In this document: in pieces, positions 27,060-36,494 of the stretch | How the letters are laid out: each line of letters starts with the position of its first letter | Numbering within the stretch: position 1 is the stretch's first letter | Assembly: GCF_900107045.1 (NCBI RefSeq) | Contig: NZ_FNON01000005.1 | Span: forward strand, 744,001-808,000 | DNA length: 64,000 bases | Reading direction: 5' to 3' | Source of the DNA: Amycolatopsis xylanica | Lineage (GTDB): Bacteria; Actinomycetota; Actinomycetes; Mycobacteriales; Pseudonocardiaceae | Program-made: the position numbers and the translations under genes | The notes under the pieces: generated by a model | What the model was told of the DNA's origin: nothing | Seen by the model: only the letters and a program-made list of their open reading frames with translations | The model's database searches: none

Positions 27060-27974
27060 ATGAAACGGTCGGTCGAGCGGATCAGGCTGAGCACATCCGG
27101 GGTCGCGCCCGGCGAGCTGGTCGTCGTCACGGAGTTCACCCATCCCGTCAGGGGACGCGTCCGCTGTCCCGCCGCGCCGCTGCTCGCGTCCGGAGTGGAC
27201 GGAGCACGCGTCGGCACGGTCCCGGACACGCCCGGCGACGCGACCTTGACCGCGGTGTCCTATGTGGACGCTGAAGGCGCGACCGGATTCGGGATAGCCA
27301 CCAGGGATCCGGCCGCGGGGATCATCGCGGACGAGGTCGTGTCCCGCTGGGCCGCCGTGCTGCGGACCCGCCGCGTGCTGCTGGCCGACTACCAGCCAGG
27401 GTGCGGCGCCGAGTGCCCGCTGGTCGACCGGATGCGGTCGCGCCTGCGCGAGTTCATCGACCGGGGCGACGACGTGGTGCTGATCGCGAGACGCGGGCAC
27501 GCCGTCGCCGCCACGCTCGCCGCCGGGACGCACCTCGTCGAAAGACCTGAAGACGTGAGGACGCTGCCCGCGTTCGATCCCGAGCGGGTCTCGTTCCTGG
27601 TCGCGCCCGGGATGCCGATCGAAGACGCCGCGCGGGTGCTCGCCGCGCTGCGGGCCCGGTTCCCCCGGCTGCGCGGGCATCACCCGGACGAATGGTGTTA
27701 CGCCGCGTCCGATCAACGCGAAACCGTGCGCTCGGTCGCGGCGGCGAGTGACCTGCTGCTGCTCTGCGGGCCCGTGCACGACGTGCGGGGGCGGATCCTC
27801 ACCGAGGTCGGGGAGATCCGGCCGGACTGGCTCGCGCGCGCCGCGACCGTCGGGATCGCGGGCGGGCCGTCCGCGCTGGTGGACGCGGTGCTCCGGGCGT
27901 TGTCCGGGCTCGGGCCGCTCAGCGTCGCCCGGCGCAAGGTGACCACGGAGATCAGGGCGTTCGCCGTGCGTTGA
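27060..27974 (+). CDS. IspH (LytB)-like protein, diverged
   Basis: 304 residues. IspH reduces HMBPP to IPP/DMAPP with a [4Fe-4S] cluster held by three Cys. Likely counterparts are C36 (RGRVRCPAAP), C119 (GAECPLVDRMR) and C213 (DEWCYAASDQRET, matching the CYATxNRQ block). However, the N-terminal block and the Glu/His proton-relay region are poorly conserved. This is probably a second, specialised copy, not the housekeeping enzyme. The ATG at 27060 follows GGAGG. Its end overlaps the convergent regulator gene by 23 nt. A DXS-like paralogue lies 1.4 kb further on. Confidence 0.75.
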   Translation: MKRSVERIRLSTSGVAPGELVVVTEFTHPVRGRVRCPAAPLLASGVDGARVGTVPDTPGDATLTAVSYVDAEGATGFGIATRDPAAGIIADEVVSRWAAVLRTRRVLLADYQPGCGAECPLVDRMRSRLREFIDRGDDVVLIARRGHAVAATLAAGTHLVERPEDVRTLPAFDPERVSFLVAPGMPIEDAARVLAALRARFPRLRGHHPDEWCYAASDQRETVRSVAAASDLLLLCGPVHDVRGRILTEVGEIRPDWLARAATVGIAGGPSALVDAVLRALSGLGPLSVARRKVTTEIRAFAVR

Positions 27975-29232
27975 GCACGAGCGCCGCGCGCTGGCCGAGC
28001 AGCCGCGCGGACGGGTTCTTCTGGTGCGGGCGGACCTGGGCGCGCAGCGTGGCGAGCGCGGTGTCGGCGCGGCGTGAGCGCAGGTGCGGGTAATCGTCGA
28101 GGAACCGGTGCCAGGTGTCGCAGGCCTGGTCGAGCTGACCGGCGGCGAGCTGGAGTTCGGCCAGCCTGGCGAGGGTGATCGCGCGCGAGCGCCGCTCAGC
28201 GGCCGGGCGGTGGAAGATCGACGACTTCAACGCCCTGATCGCGGCCTGCCGGTCGCCGAGCGACGCGGCCACCGCCGCGTGCTGGTGCGCCAGCGAAGCC
28301 TCGTGGTAGCCGCCGATCGCGAGGTCGGCGGACTGCGCCGCGGCGAGCCGGTTTTCGGCGACGCCGAGCTGGGTGATGGCGGCCTGCCGGTCGCCTGCGG
28401 CGGCGCAGGCGACCGCGAGCTGCCCGTGCAGGAACGCGCGGGTGCGCGGAGACGCCGTCGGCGCGGCCGCCGCCACGGCCGCTTCGGCGAGGTGCACGGC
28501 GTTCCGGTGGTGCCCGAGCGCCCGGGCCTGCACGCTCAGCGCGCGCAACGCGACGGCGTACCCCGTGGCGTCGGCGGCCTGTGCGGCGAGCCGGGCGCTG
28601 GCCAGGTAATAGCTCTGAGCCGCGCCGTGCAGCTCGTCGTCGAAACACATGAAGCCGTTGAGATACGTGAGCAGGGACGCGGAACGCAGCAGTTCGTGCC
28701 GGACGGCCGGTGCGGCGTCGGCGCGCAGCCACGGCGCGATCGTGTACGCGAGATAGCCGGCCAGCGCGGTCCGGCCGCGGCCGCCGCCGAAGGTGACATC
28801 GGCGTCGGAGAACACCTCGATCATCGACGCGGCGGAGGCCGCCTCGGTCCGGCCGACGCGCCCGATCCCGTCCCGCTGAGCGGGGACCGCGAGCTCGGCC
28901 AGCGAGGGCACGTCGAGCTCGGCCAGGCGGTAGATCCGGTCCGGTTCGACCAGCAGCGACGGGGTGGCGGCCGCTCCGTTGCCGGTCATCCCGGTCAGCG
29001 CGACCGGGATCTCGCGCCCCAGCCTGCGGGTGAACGCCTCCGCGACCAGGTCCGGCACGGGGGAGCGCGGCCGTGACCCCGAGAGCCAGTGCGCGACCGA
29101 GGTGCGGTCGTAACTCAGGCGCAGGCCCGCTTCGCCGCCGATCGCGTTGACCGCGGCCGCCAGCGCCCCACCGGTCCACCCCGCCTCGGTGAGCAATGTG
29201 CGCAGCGGGTCATTGGGCCGGCGCCCCGTCAT
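27952..29232 (-). CDS. HTH/TPR transcriptional regulator
   Basis: 426 residues. The N-terminal 60 residues look like an atypical HTH (LRTLLTEAGWTGGALAAAVN ... YDRTSVAHWLSGSRPR), and the rest is helical repeats of TPR type (GYAVALRALSVQARALGHHRNAVHLAEAAVAAA, and later LARLAELQLAAGQLDQACDTW). Such proteins are common regulators beside actinobacterial secondary-metabolism genes. It overlaps the IspH-like gene tail to tail and is divergent from the DXS-like gene, so it probably controls one or both. Confidence 0.75.
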   Translation of the reverse strand: MTGRRPNDPLRTLLTEAGWTGGALAAAVNAIGGEAGLRLSYDRTSVAHWLSGSRPRSPVPDLVAEAFTRRLGREIPVALTGMTGNGAAATPSLLVEPDRIYRLAELDVPSLAELAVPAQRDGIGRVGRTEAASAASMIEVFSDADVTFGGGRGRTALAGYLAYTIAPWLRADAAPAVRHELLRSASLLTYLNGFMCFDDELHGAAQSYYLASARLAAQAADATGYAVALRALSVQARALGHHRNAVHLAEAAVAAAAPTASPRTRAFLHGQLAVACAAAGDRQAAITQLGVAENRLAAAQSADLAIGGYHEASLAHQHAAVAASLGDRQAAIRALKSSIFHRPAAERRSRAITLARLAELQLAAGQLDQACDTWHRFLDDYPHLRSRRADTALATLRAQVRPHQKNPSARLLGQRAALVLNARRTP

Positions 29233-29374
29233 CCATTCCCTTTCGGATTCAACAGTGTGCCGATGTTCAACACATCCGGGCCGATGGACCAGACCACCGG
29301 CGGGTTCCGGCGGGCTAACTAGAAGGATGACGGACCGTTGGTGCGACGAGCATTACCCGATCGGGTGGTAGAAA
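29233..29374. promoter_or_regulatory. Divergent promoter region of the regulator and DXS-like genes
   Basis: 142 nt shared by divergent genes. A direct repeat, TTCAACAGTG and TTCAACACAT (about 29248-29273), sits close to the regulator start and could be its own binding site. No clear -35/-10 pair is seen. Confidence 0.35.
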
Positions 29375-30817
29375 ATGGCACTCAGCGAAGTACTCGACGA
29401 ACGGCACGCGACCGGCCTGCGAGGACTGTCCAGATCGGCCTTGAGACGCCTCGCCGCGGACTTGCGTGGCGAACGGGTGGATTCGACGATGGTCGAGCTC
29501 ACCCTCGCGCTGCACCGGGTTTTCGACTCCAGCCGTGACGTACTGCTCTTCGACACGGCCGAGCAGGCGTCCGTCCACCGGATGCTCATCGACTCGCGCG
29601 ACGGCCTGCCGGGGCATTCCACCGCGCTCTCGTACGCGGACGGCCTCGCCAAGGCGTTCGCACTGCGCGGCCACCGCGACCGGCGCGTGGTCGCGGTCGT
29701 CAGCGACGCCTCGCTGACCGGCGGCATGTGCTGGGAGGCGCTCAACAACATCGGCGGTGCCCCTGACCGCCGCGTGATCATCGTGCTCAACGACAGCGGC
29801 ACGAGCTACGACCCGACCGACGGCGGCATCGTGCACCACCTCGCCCGGCTGCGGCGGCTGCGCGGGCGCAACGTCTTCGCCCAGCTCGGGCTCGCCTACA
29901 TCGGCCCGGTCGACGGCCACGACCTCGGCGCGGTCGAACACTGCCTCGAGCGCGCGAAACGCTCGTGCCGCCCGGTGGTCGTGCACTTCAAGACCCCCGA
30001 CGGCGCCGAGCGGCCCGTACGCCCGTGGGCGTCGGCGTTCGACGAGGAGCTGACCGAGATCGGCGCCGAGCGCCGCGAGGTCGTCTGCGTGACCACCGGC
30101 CCGGTCGACTCACTCACCCGCTTCACGCATCGCTTCCCGGCCCGGGTCTTCGGCGCCGGGATGGCCGAGCAGCACGCCGTCACCTCCGCCGCCGGGCTCG
30201 CGCTCGGTGGCCTGCGGCCGGTGGTGACCGTGCCCGCGTCCCTGCTCGGCCGGGCGTTCGACCAGGTCGTCACCGACGTCGCGCAGCGCGGGCTCGCCGT
30301 GACCTTCGTGCTCGACGGCGCGGCCGACACGGCGATACTGCCGATGGTGCCCTCACTCGGCCTCGCCGTGCCGCGCGACCGCGCCCGCCTGCGGTCCCTG
30401 CTGCGCGAGGCCATCGCGGTCAGCAGCGGGCCGACGGTACTCCGCTGCCCCGACACGACCGCCGACGTGCCCGCGGTGCGTTCGCTCGGCCGCTGCGACC
30501 TCCTCCGCTCGGACCTCGGTGCGCGCGTGCTCCTGCTGCCGATCGGCACCGCCGCCCCGGCCTGCCTCGCCGCCGCCGACGACCTCGCCGGGCGCGGCGT
30601 GCGGGTCACCGTCGCCGATCCGCGCTGGGTCTCCCCGCCCGATCCGGCGCTGCTCACGCTGGCGGGCGCGCACGACCTCGTGGTCGTGACGGGCCAGCCG
30701 GTGGAGGCCGGTTCGCTGGCGGCGTCGCTCGCGCATCCGAACGCCGTCGTCACCGGCGCCGCCGGGATCACCGCCGCCGTGCTCGGCTCACTTGCCGGGG
30801 GAGACGATCACGGGTGA
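29375..30817 (+). CDS. DXS-like thiamine-diphosphate enzyme, shortened and diverged
   Basis: 480 residues against about 620-640 for 1-deoxyxylulose-5-phosphate synthase. Recognisable DXS blocks are LPGHSTALSYADGLAKAF, LTGGMCWEALNNIGG, IGPVDGHDL and the pyrimidine-domain GMAEQHAVTSAAGLALGG. Differences matter: the usual D-x-G-H-Q-A-Y-x-H-K reads DTAEQASVHR, so the first essential His is replaced by Glu, and NDNxMS reads NDSGTSYDP. The protein may therefore use another substrate or be inactive. It overlaps the next convergent gene by 30 nt. Confidence 0.75.
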   Translation: MALSEVLDERHATGLRGLSRSALRRLAADLRGERVDSTMVELTLALHRVFDSSRDVLLFDTAEQASVHRMLIDSRDGLPGHSTALSYADGLAKAFALRGHRDRRVVAVVSDASLTGGMCWEALNNIGGAPDRRVIIVLNDSGTSYDPTDGGIVHHLARLRRLRGRNVFAQLGLAYIGPVDGHDLGAVEHCLERAKRSCRPVVVHFKTPDGAERPVRPWASAFDEELTEIGAERREVVCVTTGPVDSLTRFTHRFPARVFGAGMAEQHAVTSAAGLALGGLRPVVTVPASLLGRAFDQVVTDVAQRGLAVTFVLDGAADTAILPMVPSLGLAVPRDRARLRSLLREAIAVSSGPTVLRCPDTTADVPAVRSLGRCDLLRSDLGARVLLLPIGTAAPACLAAADDLAGRGVRVTVADPRWVSPPDPALLTLAGAHDLVVVTGQPVEAGSLAASLAHPNAVVTGAAGITAAVLGSLAGGDDHG

Positions 30818-31666
30818 GCCCTGCGGCACCGGGAGCACCTGCACCTTGCCCGCCTTGATCGCTTCGTTGACCGCCTGCTGCTGCTGGTAGGACTGGTAGC
30901 CGGGAATGCCGCCCGGGAAGCTCGCCGCCGCCTGCTTGTCGACCTCGGCCGCCTGCTGCCGCAGTTCGGCGGCCTGCTTGTCGGTGAGGCCCTGCACCAG
31001 TGCGGGCTGGATGCCGGGCTTCTGCAGCAGAACCGAGTTGATGGTGATCAGGTCGACACCCTGGGTCAGCGACTTGAGCACGGCGGGCAGCTGCTCGAGG
31101 ACGTCGTGTTCCCACTGGGCTTTCGCGGCGGCGTCGGTGTACAGCTTCTGCCAGGGGTACTTGAGCGCCTCGTTGTCGGTCGCCCGGTCCAGCGCCGCAC
31201 CGACGTAATTGCGCAGCAGCGATTTCCAGCCCTCCTTCATGGGCTGGCCGCCGTCGGTCGGCGCCGCGTCGTACTTGTAGGCGATGAGCTCGTGGAACAT
31301 CTGCAGCTTGCCGCCTGGCCATTTCTTGCCGCTCGGGTCGGTGAACTCGTGGCAGTCGGTGTTGAGGGTGAACTTCACCGTGCCGGTCACCTTCACCTCC
31401 TGGGAGTCCTGGGTGGTGGAGGTCAGCGCGGCCGAGTCCATTCCGTCACCGTCGCCGAACGAGAAGTCACGCTGGCCGGTCGGGTAGTAGTAGTGGTCGT
31501 CGTTGACGTCGCTCACGTCGCGGTCGGTCTCGCATTCGACGAAATTGCGCGAGTCGAACGGCCCGCCGCCGTACTGCAGCGAGACCTCGCTCGAATTGGG
31601 ATTCCCGATCGAGCACCCGGCGAGCGAAAGCGCGAAGAACGGCAGGACGAGCTGGCGGATCTTCAT
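30788..31666 (-). CDS. Lipoprotein with SPFH/band 7-like region
   Basis: 292 residues. Signal with lipobox LSLAGC (Cys18). The middle shows a beta-rich domain (VKVTGTVKFTLNTDC) followed by a long amphipathic Gln/Ala-rich helix (GLTDKQAAELRQQAAEVDKQ), the arrangement of band 7/prohibitin-like proteins. It is predicted on the outer face of the membrane. GGGGGAAC precedes the ATG. The function is not known. Confidence 0.65.
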   Translation of the reverse strand: MKIRQLVLPFFALSLAGCSIGNPNSSEVSLQYGGGPFDSRNFVECETDRDVSDVNDDHYYYPTGQRDFSFGDGDGMDSAALTSTTQDSQEVKVTGTVKFTLNTDCHEFTDPSGKKWPGGKLQMFHELIAYKYDAAPTDGGQPMKEGWKSLLRNYVGAALDRATDNEALKYPWQKLYTDAAAKAQWEHDVLEQLPAVLKSLTQGVDLITINSVLLQKPGIQPALVQGLTDKQAAELRQQAAEVDKQAAASFPGGIPGYQSYQQQQAVNEAIKAGKVQVLPVPQGSPVIVSPGK

Positions 31667-31819
31667 CGTTGTTCCCCCTGGATGACGCGGAGGCGGCACC
31701 GTCGCGCCCCACTGCCACGATTGCAGCACACCAGGTGAGCAGGGGTACCGCCGAAGGTCAGCACCTCGTGCCTTAAAGTCATGGCCAGGGGTTTCACATC
31801 ATTTCCAGGGGGATTCGTC

Positions 31820-32515
31820 ATGCCTGCACACCTGAAGAGACCGCACGTCCTCGTGCTGGCCGTGCTCGCCTTCGCCGTCGCGGGCTGCACGGCCGTCACC
31901 GGCCACGGGAGCAGGGAAGGCGGCGTCACGACCACCGGGCCGAACGCCGCCTCGGCCACCAGCACCGCGCCGACGACCACCGAGCGGCCGTACATGACGG
32001 TCACGCCGACGCTGGAGATCACCGGTGAGGCGGCGAAGCCCGGCACCAAGGTGAAGTTCGGCGAGCAGGCTGTGCTGCCGGTCTACAGCTACTACGCCAA
32101 GGGCCAGCTCGGCGTCACGCTCACCGTCGAGACGGTCAAGGCGTCCGATGAGGACGTCGAAGGCCTGCCGCTCAAGGACGAGGACAAGACCAAGCTGCGC
32201 GGGAAGTTCTTCTTCTTCGTGAAGCAGACACTGGTCAATGTGGACGGTGCGAACCTCTCGGAGCTCTACGTGCCCACGTTCACCCCGACGACCAGGAGCG
32301 GCGGCTGGCCAGGCCAGCTGTTCGGGATGGGGAACACGAGCGTCACCGGCTGCGAGGACGTCACGTCGCTGCCGAAGGACTTCACCGCCAAGGGCGCGAA
32401 GTTCGAGGCCTGCAAGCTCTACTTCGGAGTGTCGTCCGACCCGATCGCCTCGGTCGCCTACACCAAGGCGCCGTACGACACGGGCGCCACGAAGGCCGTC
32501 ACCTGGAAGAAGTGA
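31820..32515 (+). CDS. Hypothetical lipoprotein
   Basis: 231 residues. Signal peptide with lipobox AVAGC (VLAVLAFAVAGCTAV), a Thr/Ser/Pro-rich linker, then a beta-rich domain resembling the DUF4352-type Ig-like fold (LPVYSYYAKGQLGVTLTVE, GKFFFFVKQTLVNVDGANL). The ATG at 31820 follows CAGGGGGA. Divergent from the SPFH-like lipoprotein gene. Function unknown. Its stop lies just ahead of a strong inverted repeat. Confidence 0.7.
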   Translation: MPAHLKRPHVLVLAVLAFAVAGCTAVTGHGSREGGVTTTGPNAASATSTAPTTTERPYMTVTPTLEITGEAAKPGTKVKFGEQAVLPVYSYYAKGQLGVTLTVETVKASDEDVEGLPLKDEDKTKLRGKFFFFVKQTLVNVDGANLSELYVPTFTPTTRSGGWPGQLFGMGNTSVTGCEDVTSLPKDFTAKGAKFEACKLYFGVSSDPIASVAYTKAPYDTGATKAVTWKK

Positions 32516-32517
32516 CC

Positions 32518-32557
32518 GTCCTTTGAGGTCACCCCGGCCGGAGTGACCTCAAAGGAC
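32518..32557. terminator. 15-bp inverted repeat between convergent genes
   Basis: GTCCTTTGAGGTCAC at 32518-32532 pairs perfectly with GTGACCTCAAAGGAC at 32543-32557, with a 10-nt GC-rich loop. It sits between two convergent stops, so it probably terminates both transcripts. Confidence 0.65.
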
Positions 32558-32563
32558 GGACGG

Positions 32564-34015
32564 CTACGGCGTGACCGGCGCGTTGGTCAGGCCTTTCACC
32601 GCACGGGTGACGGTGTTCGACGCGTACACGACGTTCGGCTGCTCCTTGCACTGTGACACCGAAGTGATCTTGATGGCGTACTCGCCGACGCCGCCGAGGT
32701 CGGACTTGTTGTCGCGCCAGACGTTCCCGCAGCCGTTGGGGTAGGCGGGAGTGGTGCCCGGGTTGTGCGTCTCGTAGCCGTTGGCGAACTTGCCCGGCGT
32801 GGTGAACGTGCCGGTGTTGCCTTCGATCGTGTACCCGATGCCCTTGACGTCGACCCAGGAATCGGCCGAGTTCTCGCCGGTGACGCCCTGGCCGTCGAAG
32901 GTGTTGCCCCGGATGAGGCCGTTGAATGTGCCTTCCTTGACGTCGATCGCCTCGGCCGCGATGTACGGGCCGAAGTGGTTGCCGATCACCTGGATCCGGT
33001 CGCCCTTGTCGACGCCGCCGGAGTTGCCGTGGCAGCCCCAGTTCGAGCCCGCCGAGCCGAGGTACACACCCTCGCCGTAGCCCGGCTGCACCAGACCGGT
33101 GTAGCTGATCTTGGAGTTGCGGATCAGGCTGTCCGAAGAGGACTTGCGGAAGTGCACGGCCTCCTCGTCGACGTGGTCGACCGTCACGCCGTCGATCACG
33201 GTGTGCGGCGAGTTGTCGGCGACGATGCCCTTTTTGGACTCTCGCACGGTGAAGCCGCTGAGGTTCCAGTACGGGGCGTTGTACAGCCAGAGCCCGTACC
33301 CGGAGTCCCAGCCCGCCGTCGGCGCCGGGCACTCGGGTGGGTCGCCAGCCGGGCCGTCGTTGATCAGGATCGCGCCGGAGCCGGTCAGGGAGATCGGCTT
33401 CGCCGCGGTGCCAGCCCGGCTGGTCTGGAAGGAACCGTGATAGGTGCCCGCCGCGAGCTTGATCGTCTGCCCCGGGTTCACCGCCGCGAGCGCCGCTTGC
33501 AGCTGCGCCGTCGTGGAGACGTTGATCGTGTCGCCGGGACTGGGGCTGCTGGTGGTCGTCGGGGTGGTCGTCGTCGTGCTCGTTGTCGTCGTGCTGGTCG
33601 GGGTGGTGGGTGTCGTCGTCGGCGTGCCGCCGCCGCACGGCGCGCCGTTGACCGAGCAGCCGCTCGGCAGGCCGAGCCCGGCGGCGTTGAAGCCGAACCC
33701 GGTGGTGCCACCGGGTTTGATCTTCCCGTTGGTCGAGGTGTTCGTGAACTTGTAGTGCTGCCCGGTCTTGGTCATGACCGAGCTCCACGAGTTGCTGACC
33801 GTGGTGCCGGACGGCAGGTCGAACTCGACCGTCCACGAGGTGCTCGCCGTGTCACCGGTGTTGGCCAGCGCGAACCGGCCGCCGTATCCGCTGTCCCACA
33901 CCGAACTCTGGGTGAACGTCGCCGACACGCTCGGCGCCGCTTCGGCCGTCACCACGACGCCGAGGCCCGCCGCGGTGACCGCGGCCGCGCTCACCGCCCA
34001 TAGCCGCTTCCTCAT
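32564..34015 (-). CDS. Secreted parallel beta-helix polysaccharide lyase-like enzyme with N-terminal CBM2
   Basis: 483 residues. Signal peptide (ending VVVTAEA), then a CBM2 cellulose-binding module (residues about 30-130: VWDSGYGGRFALANTG, GQHYKFTNTSTNGKIKPGG), a Thr/Ser/Pro linker, and a right-handed beta-helix (NVSTTAQLQAALAAVNPGQT, VIDGVTVDHVDEEAVHFRKS, IQVIGNHFGPYIAAEAIDV). The helix resembles pectate lyase/PL-type proteins. The ATG overlaps the stop of the upstream enzyme gene (ATGA). Substrate unknown; the CBM2 suggests plant cell wall material. Confidence 0.8.
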   Translation of the reverse strand: MRKRLWAVSAAAVTAAGLGVVVTAEAAPSVSATFTQSSVWDSGYGGRFALANTGDTASTSWTVEFDLPSGTTVSNSWSSVMTKTGQHYKFTNTSTNGKIKPGGTTGFGFNAAGLGLPSGCSVNGAPCGGGTPTTTPTTPTSTTTTSTTTTTPTTTSSPSPGDTINVSTTAQLQAALAAVNPGQTIKLAAGTYHGSFQTSRAGTAAKPISLTGSGAILINDGPAGDPPECPAPTAGWDSGYGLWLYNAPYWNLSGFTVRESKKGIVADNSPHTVIDGVTVDHVDEEAVHFRKSSSDSLIRNSKISYTGLVQPGYGEGVYLGSAGSNWGCHGNSGGVDKGDRIQVIGNHFGPYIAAEAIDVKEGTFNGLIRGNTFDGQGVTGENSADSWVDVKGIGYTIEGNTGTFTTPGKFANGYETHNPGTTPAYPNGCGNVWRDNKSDLGGVGEYAIKITSVSQCKEQPNVVYASNTVTRAVKGLTNAPVTP

Positions 34016-36369
34016 GAGGTGCCTCCGCAGGGGGTTCCGGCGAGCGCGCAGTTGGACGGCAGGCCGCGCCCGGCGGCGTTGAAGCCGAACGTGGTGGTGC
34101 CACCGGGTTTGATCTTGCCGTTGGTCGAGGTGTTCGTGAACTTGTAGTGCTGCCCGGTCTTGGTCAGCACCGAGCTCCACGAGTTGCTGACCGTGGTGCC
34201 CGAAGGCAGGTCGAACTCGACCGCCCAGGACGTGGTCGCGGTGGCGCAGGTGTTGGCGATGGTGAAGGAGCCGCCGTACCCGCTGTCCCACACCGACTTC
34301 TGGGTGAACGTCGCCTTCACACAGCCCGATGGCGGCTGGCTGGTCGTCGTGGTCGGACTCGTCGGGGTCGTGGGTGTCGTGGTGGTGCTCGTCGGGGTTG
34401 TCGTGGTGCTGGTCGGGGTCGTGCTGGTCGGTGGCTGGGTGCCGTCGACAGACTTCAGGAACAGCGAGGCCGCCGCGTCGGTCTTGGTGGCGTCGACGCC
34501 GTGGCCGCCGGTGTAGTCCTTCTGCTCGTTCTTCGCCCAGTCGGCGATCGGGGTGCCGCCGATGTCGAGGTGCTTGAACGCGGCGCCGTCCCAGCCGAAC
34601 TGGTACACGCGGTGGTGATCGGCGTAGAAGTCGCCGAACGCGCCGCCCTCGGCGAGCTGCTTGGTCATGGTGTTGTTGAAGAAGACGTTGCGCGGGCCGG
34701 ACGACCCCGACCACTTGATCGCCTTCTGCCCGGCGGCCCACCAGATCGGGAACCAGTTGGAGTCGTCGGGCCCGCCGCCGCCCTCTTCACCGCAGTTCGC
34801 CCGGCAGTTGCCGGACCGGTGCGCGTAGGGGACCTTGACGGTGTTGAGCTCGAACAGGTTGTTGCGTTCGTAGCCGCCGTGCAGGTTGAGGTCGGAGTCG
34901 AAGGAGTTGCCGATCACCACGTTGCCCGAGGCGCCCCACTGGAAGGTGAAGTGCCGCAACAGGGTCGAGGTGTTGCCCGCGTAGAGCGAGTCCCACACCC
35001 GCGAGCCGCGGAAGTAGCCGTTGCCGCCCTTGCCCTTGTTCCACGAACCGTTGAGCTCGTTGTTCACGATCTGCAGGTTCTTGGCCTCTTCGGTGACGAT
35101 CGGGTGCGAGCCGGTCATGTCCGTGCGTACGCCGCGGACCCAGGAATTGGCCGCCCACTTGAACACGATGCCGTGCATCTCGGCGGCGGGCGCCATGTTG
35201 CCGTAGTTGTGCGTGGCCTCGGCGGGGTCCAGGCCCGGCATCTCCTGGGTGAAGCCGAGATCCTCGAAGCCGACGCCGAGCACCGGGTCGACCAGCGGGG
35301 CGGCCTTGGAGTCGTAGGCAGCGCCGTCGATCGGGGCCGAACCGTCCGAAATGGACGTCACGGGGACGTCGTACTCCAGCGGCTTGTCCAAGGTGATCGT
35401 GCGCGCCGAGGTGTCGAGCGCGGCGATGGTGAAGATCTGCTGGCGCATGTGCATGTTCAGCAGCGGATACGCCGTTCCGGTCGCGTTCTGCTGCTGGTAG
35501 AACTTGGTGCTGTTGGCCGCGCGGATGTTCACCAGGTTGCCCGCGGCGAGGTTGGTCAGCGCGCCGCTGCTCGCCAGATAGACGACCTTGTCGCCGGTCT
35601 TGGCGGCGTAGGCGGTGTCACCCGGCTTGCCGCGCAGCTTGAGGCCCGCCTTCCAGTGCACGTTGACCGTGCCCTCGAAGATGTCCTTGCGGTTGGCGGG
35701 CGCCGCGGCGTAGTCGCTCGCGTAGGACGGGTCGACGCCCCGTGACTGCACCCGGAACAGGCCGCGGCCCGGCCACAGCCAGCCGCCCTTGCCGGCGCCC
35801 GAGGTCATCCCGTCCTCGTCCCAGTCGGACCCGTCGGGGGTGAGCGCGTCGTAGAGCGTGTTCGCGTCGGGCTTGTAGACGAACTTGGTCGCGTCCTTGC
35901 CCGCGCCGCGCAGGATCAGATAGTCGGCGTCCACATGCAACTCGTGGGACACGTCCAGCCTGCCGGCCGGGAAGTTGATCAGGCTGAGCTTCGAGTAGCT
36001 CGCGCTGGGGGAGCAGGCCGACTTGATCGCGTCGATCGCGGCCTGGATGCCGTTGGTGTCGTCGACACCGTCATCTGGTCTGACGTTGTACTGGCCCGCC
36101 AGCTCGGCCGGGGTGATCTGACAGGCAGCGCTGGGGTTGACCTCGTTGGCGCCGGGTAGCGCGGAACCCCCGCGGAAACCGGCTTTACTCCAGTCGTAGA
36201 GCCCGGCGACCGGCGCGCGGCGATTGGCGGAACCGAGGTCCAGGCCGGTGAGCGCGCCTGGTCCTGGCGCCGCCTCGGCTGGTTCCTTGACCACTTCGAC
36301 GGCGGCCACCGCGGCCAGAATCGTGAGCGATACCAACAAAAGGGCATGACGAGGGGTTTTCCGGGACAC
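34012..36369 (-). CDS. Secreted beta-helix glycoside hydrolase/lyase-like protein with C-terminal CBM2
   Basis: 785 residues. The GTG at 36369 (VSRKTPRHALL) is chosen because GGAGG lies 7 nt ahead; it opens a signal peptide ending near EPAEAA. The catalytic part is a pectate-lyase_3-like beta-helix (GVDDTNGIQAAIDAIKSAC, RLDVSHELHVDADYLILRGA). A Thr/Pro/Ser linker and a CBM2 end the protein. That CBM2 is nearly identical to the one in the neighbouring gene. Four Cys near ANCGEEGGGG and GNCRAN may bond. The two genes form an operon with an ATGA overlap. Confidence 0.8.
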   Translation of the reverse strand: MSRKTPRHALLLVSLTILAAVAAVEVVKEPAEAAPGPGALTGLDLGSANRRAPVAGLYDWSKAGFRGGSALPGANEVNPSAACQITPAELAGQYNVRPDDGVDDTNGIQAAIDAIKSACSPSASYSKLSLINFPAGRLDVSHELHVDADYLILRGAGKDATKFVYKPDANTLYDALTPDGSDWDEDGMTSGAGKGGWLWPGRGLFRVQSRGVDPSYASDYAAAPANRKDIFEGTVNVHWKAGLKLRGKPGDTAYAAKTGDKVVYLASSGALTNLAAGNLVNIRAANSTKFYQQQNATGTAYPLLNMHMRQQIFTIAALDTSARTITLDKPLEYDVPVTSISDGSAPIDGAAYDSKAAPLVDPVLGVGFEDLGFTQEMPGLDPAEATHNYGNMAPAAEMHGIVFKWAANSWVRGVRTDMTGSHPIVTEEAKNLQIVNNELNGSWNKGKGGNGYFRGSRVWDSLYAGNTSTLLRHFTFQWGASGNVVIGNSFDSDLNLHGGYERNNLFELNTVKVPYAHRSGNCRANCGEEGGGGPDDSNWFPIWWAAGQKAIKWSGSSGPRNVFFNNTMTKQLAEGGAFGDFYADHHRVYQFGWDGAAFKHLDIGGTPIADWAKNEQKDYTGGHGVDATKTDAAASLFLKSVDGTQPPTSTTPTSTTTTPTSTTTTPTTPTSPTTTTSQPPSGCVKATFTQKSVWDSGYGGSFTIANTCATATTSWAVEFDLPSGTTVSNSWSSVLTKTGQHYKFTNTSTNGKIKPGGTTTFGFNAAGRGLPSNCALAGTPCGGTS

Positions 36370-36494
36370 CCGAAACCTCCGGTACAGCAATGGCGGAAAG
36401 GTGTTGCGGCGTGTACACCTGGACCCTGTCTTTATAGGTCACCATGCTGGCGTGCGTCAACGAATGTGAATGGCGTCCATATATGTGAACAAAC

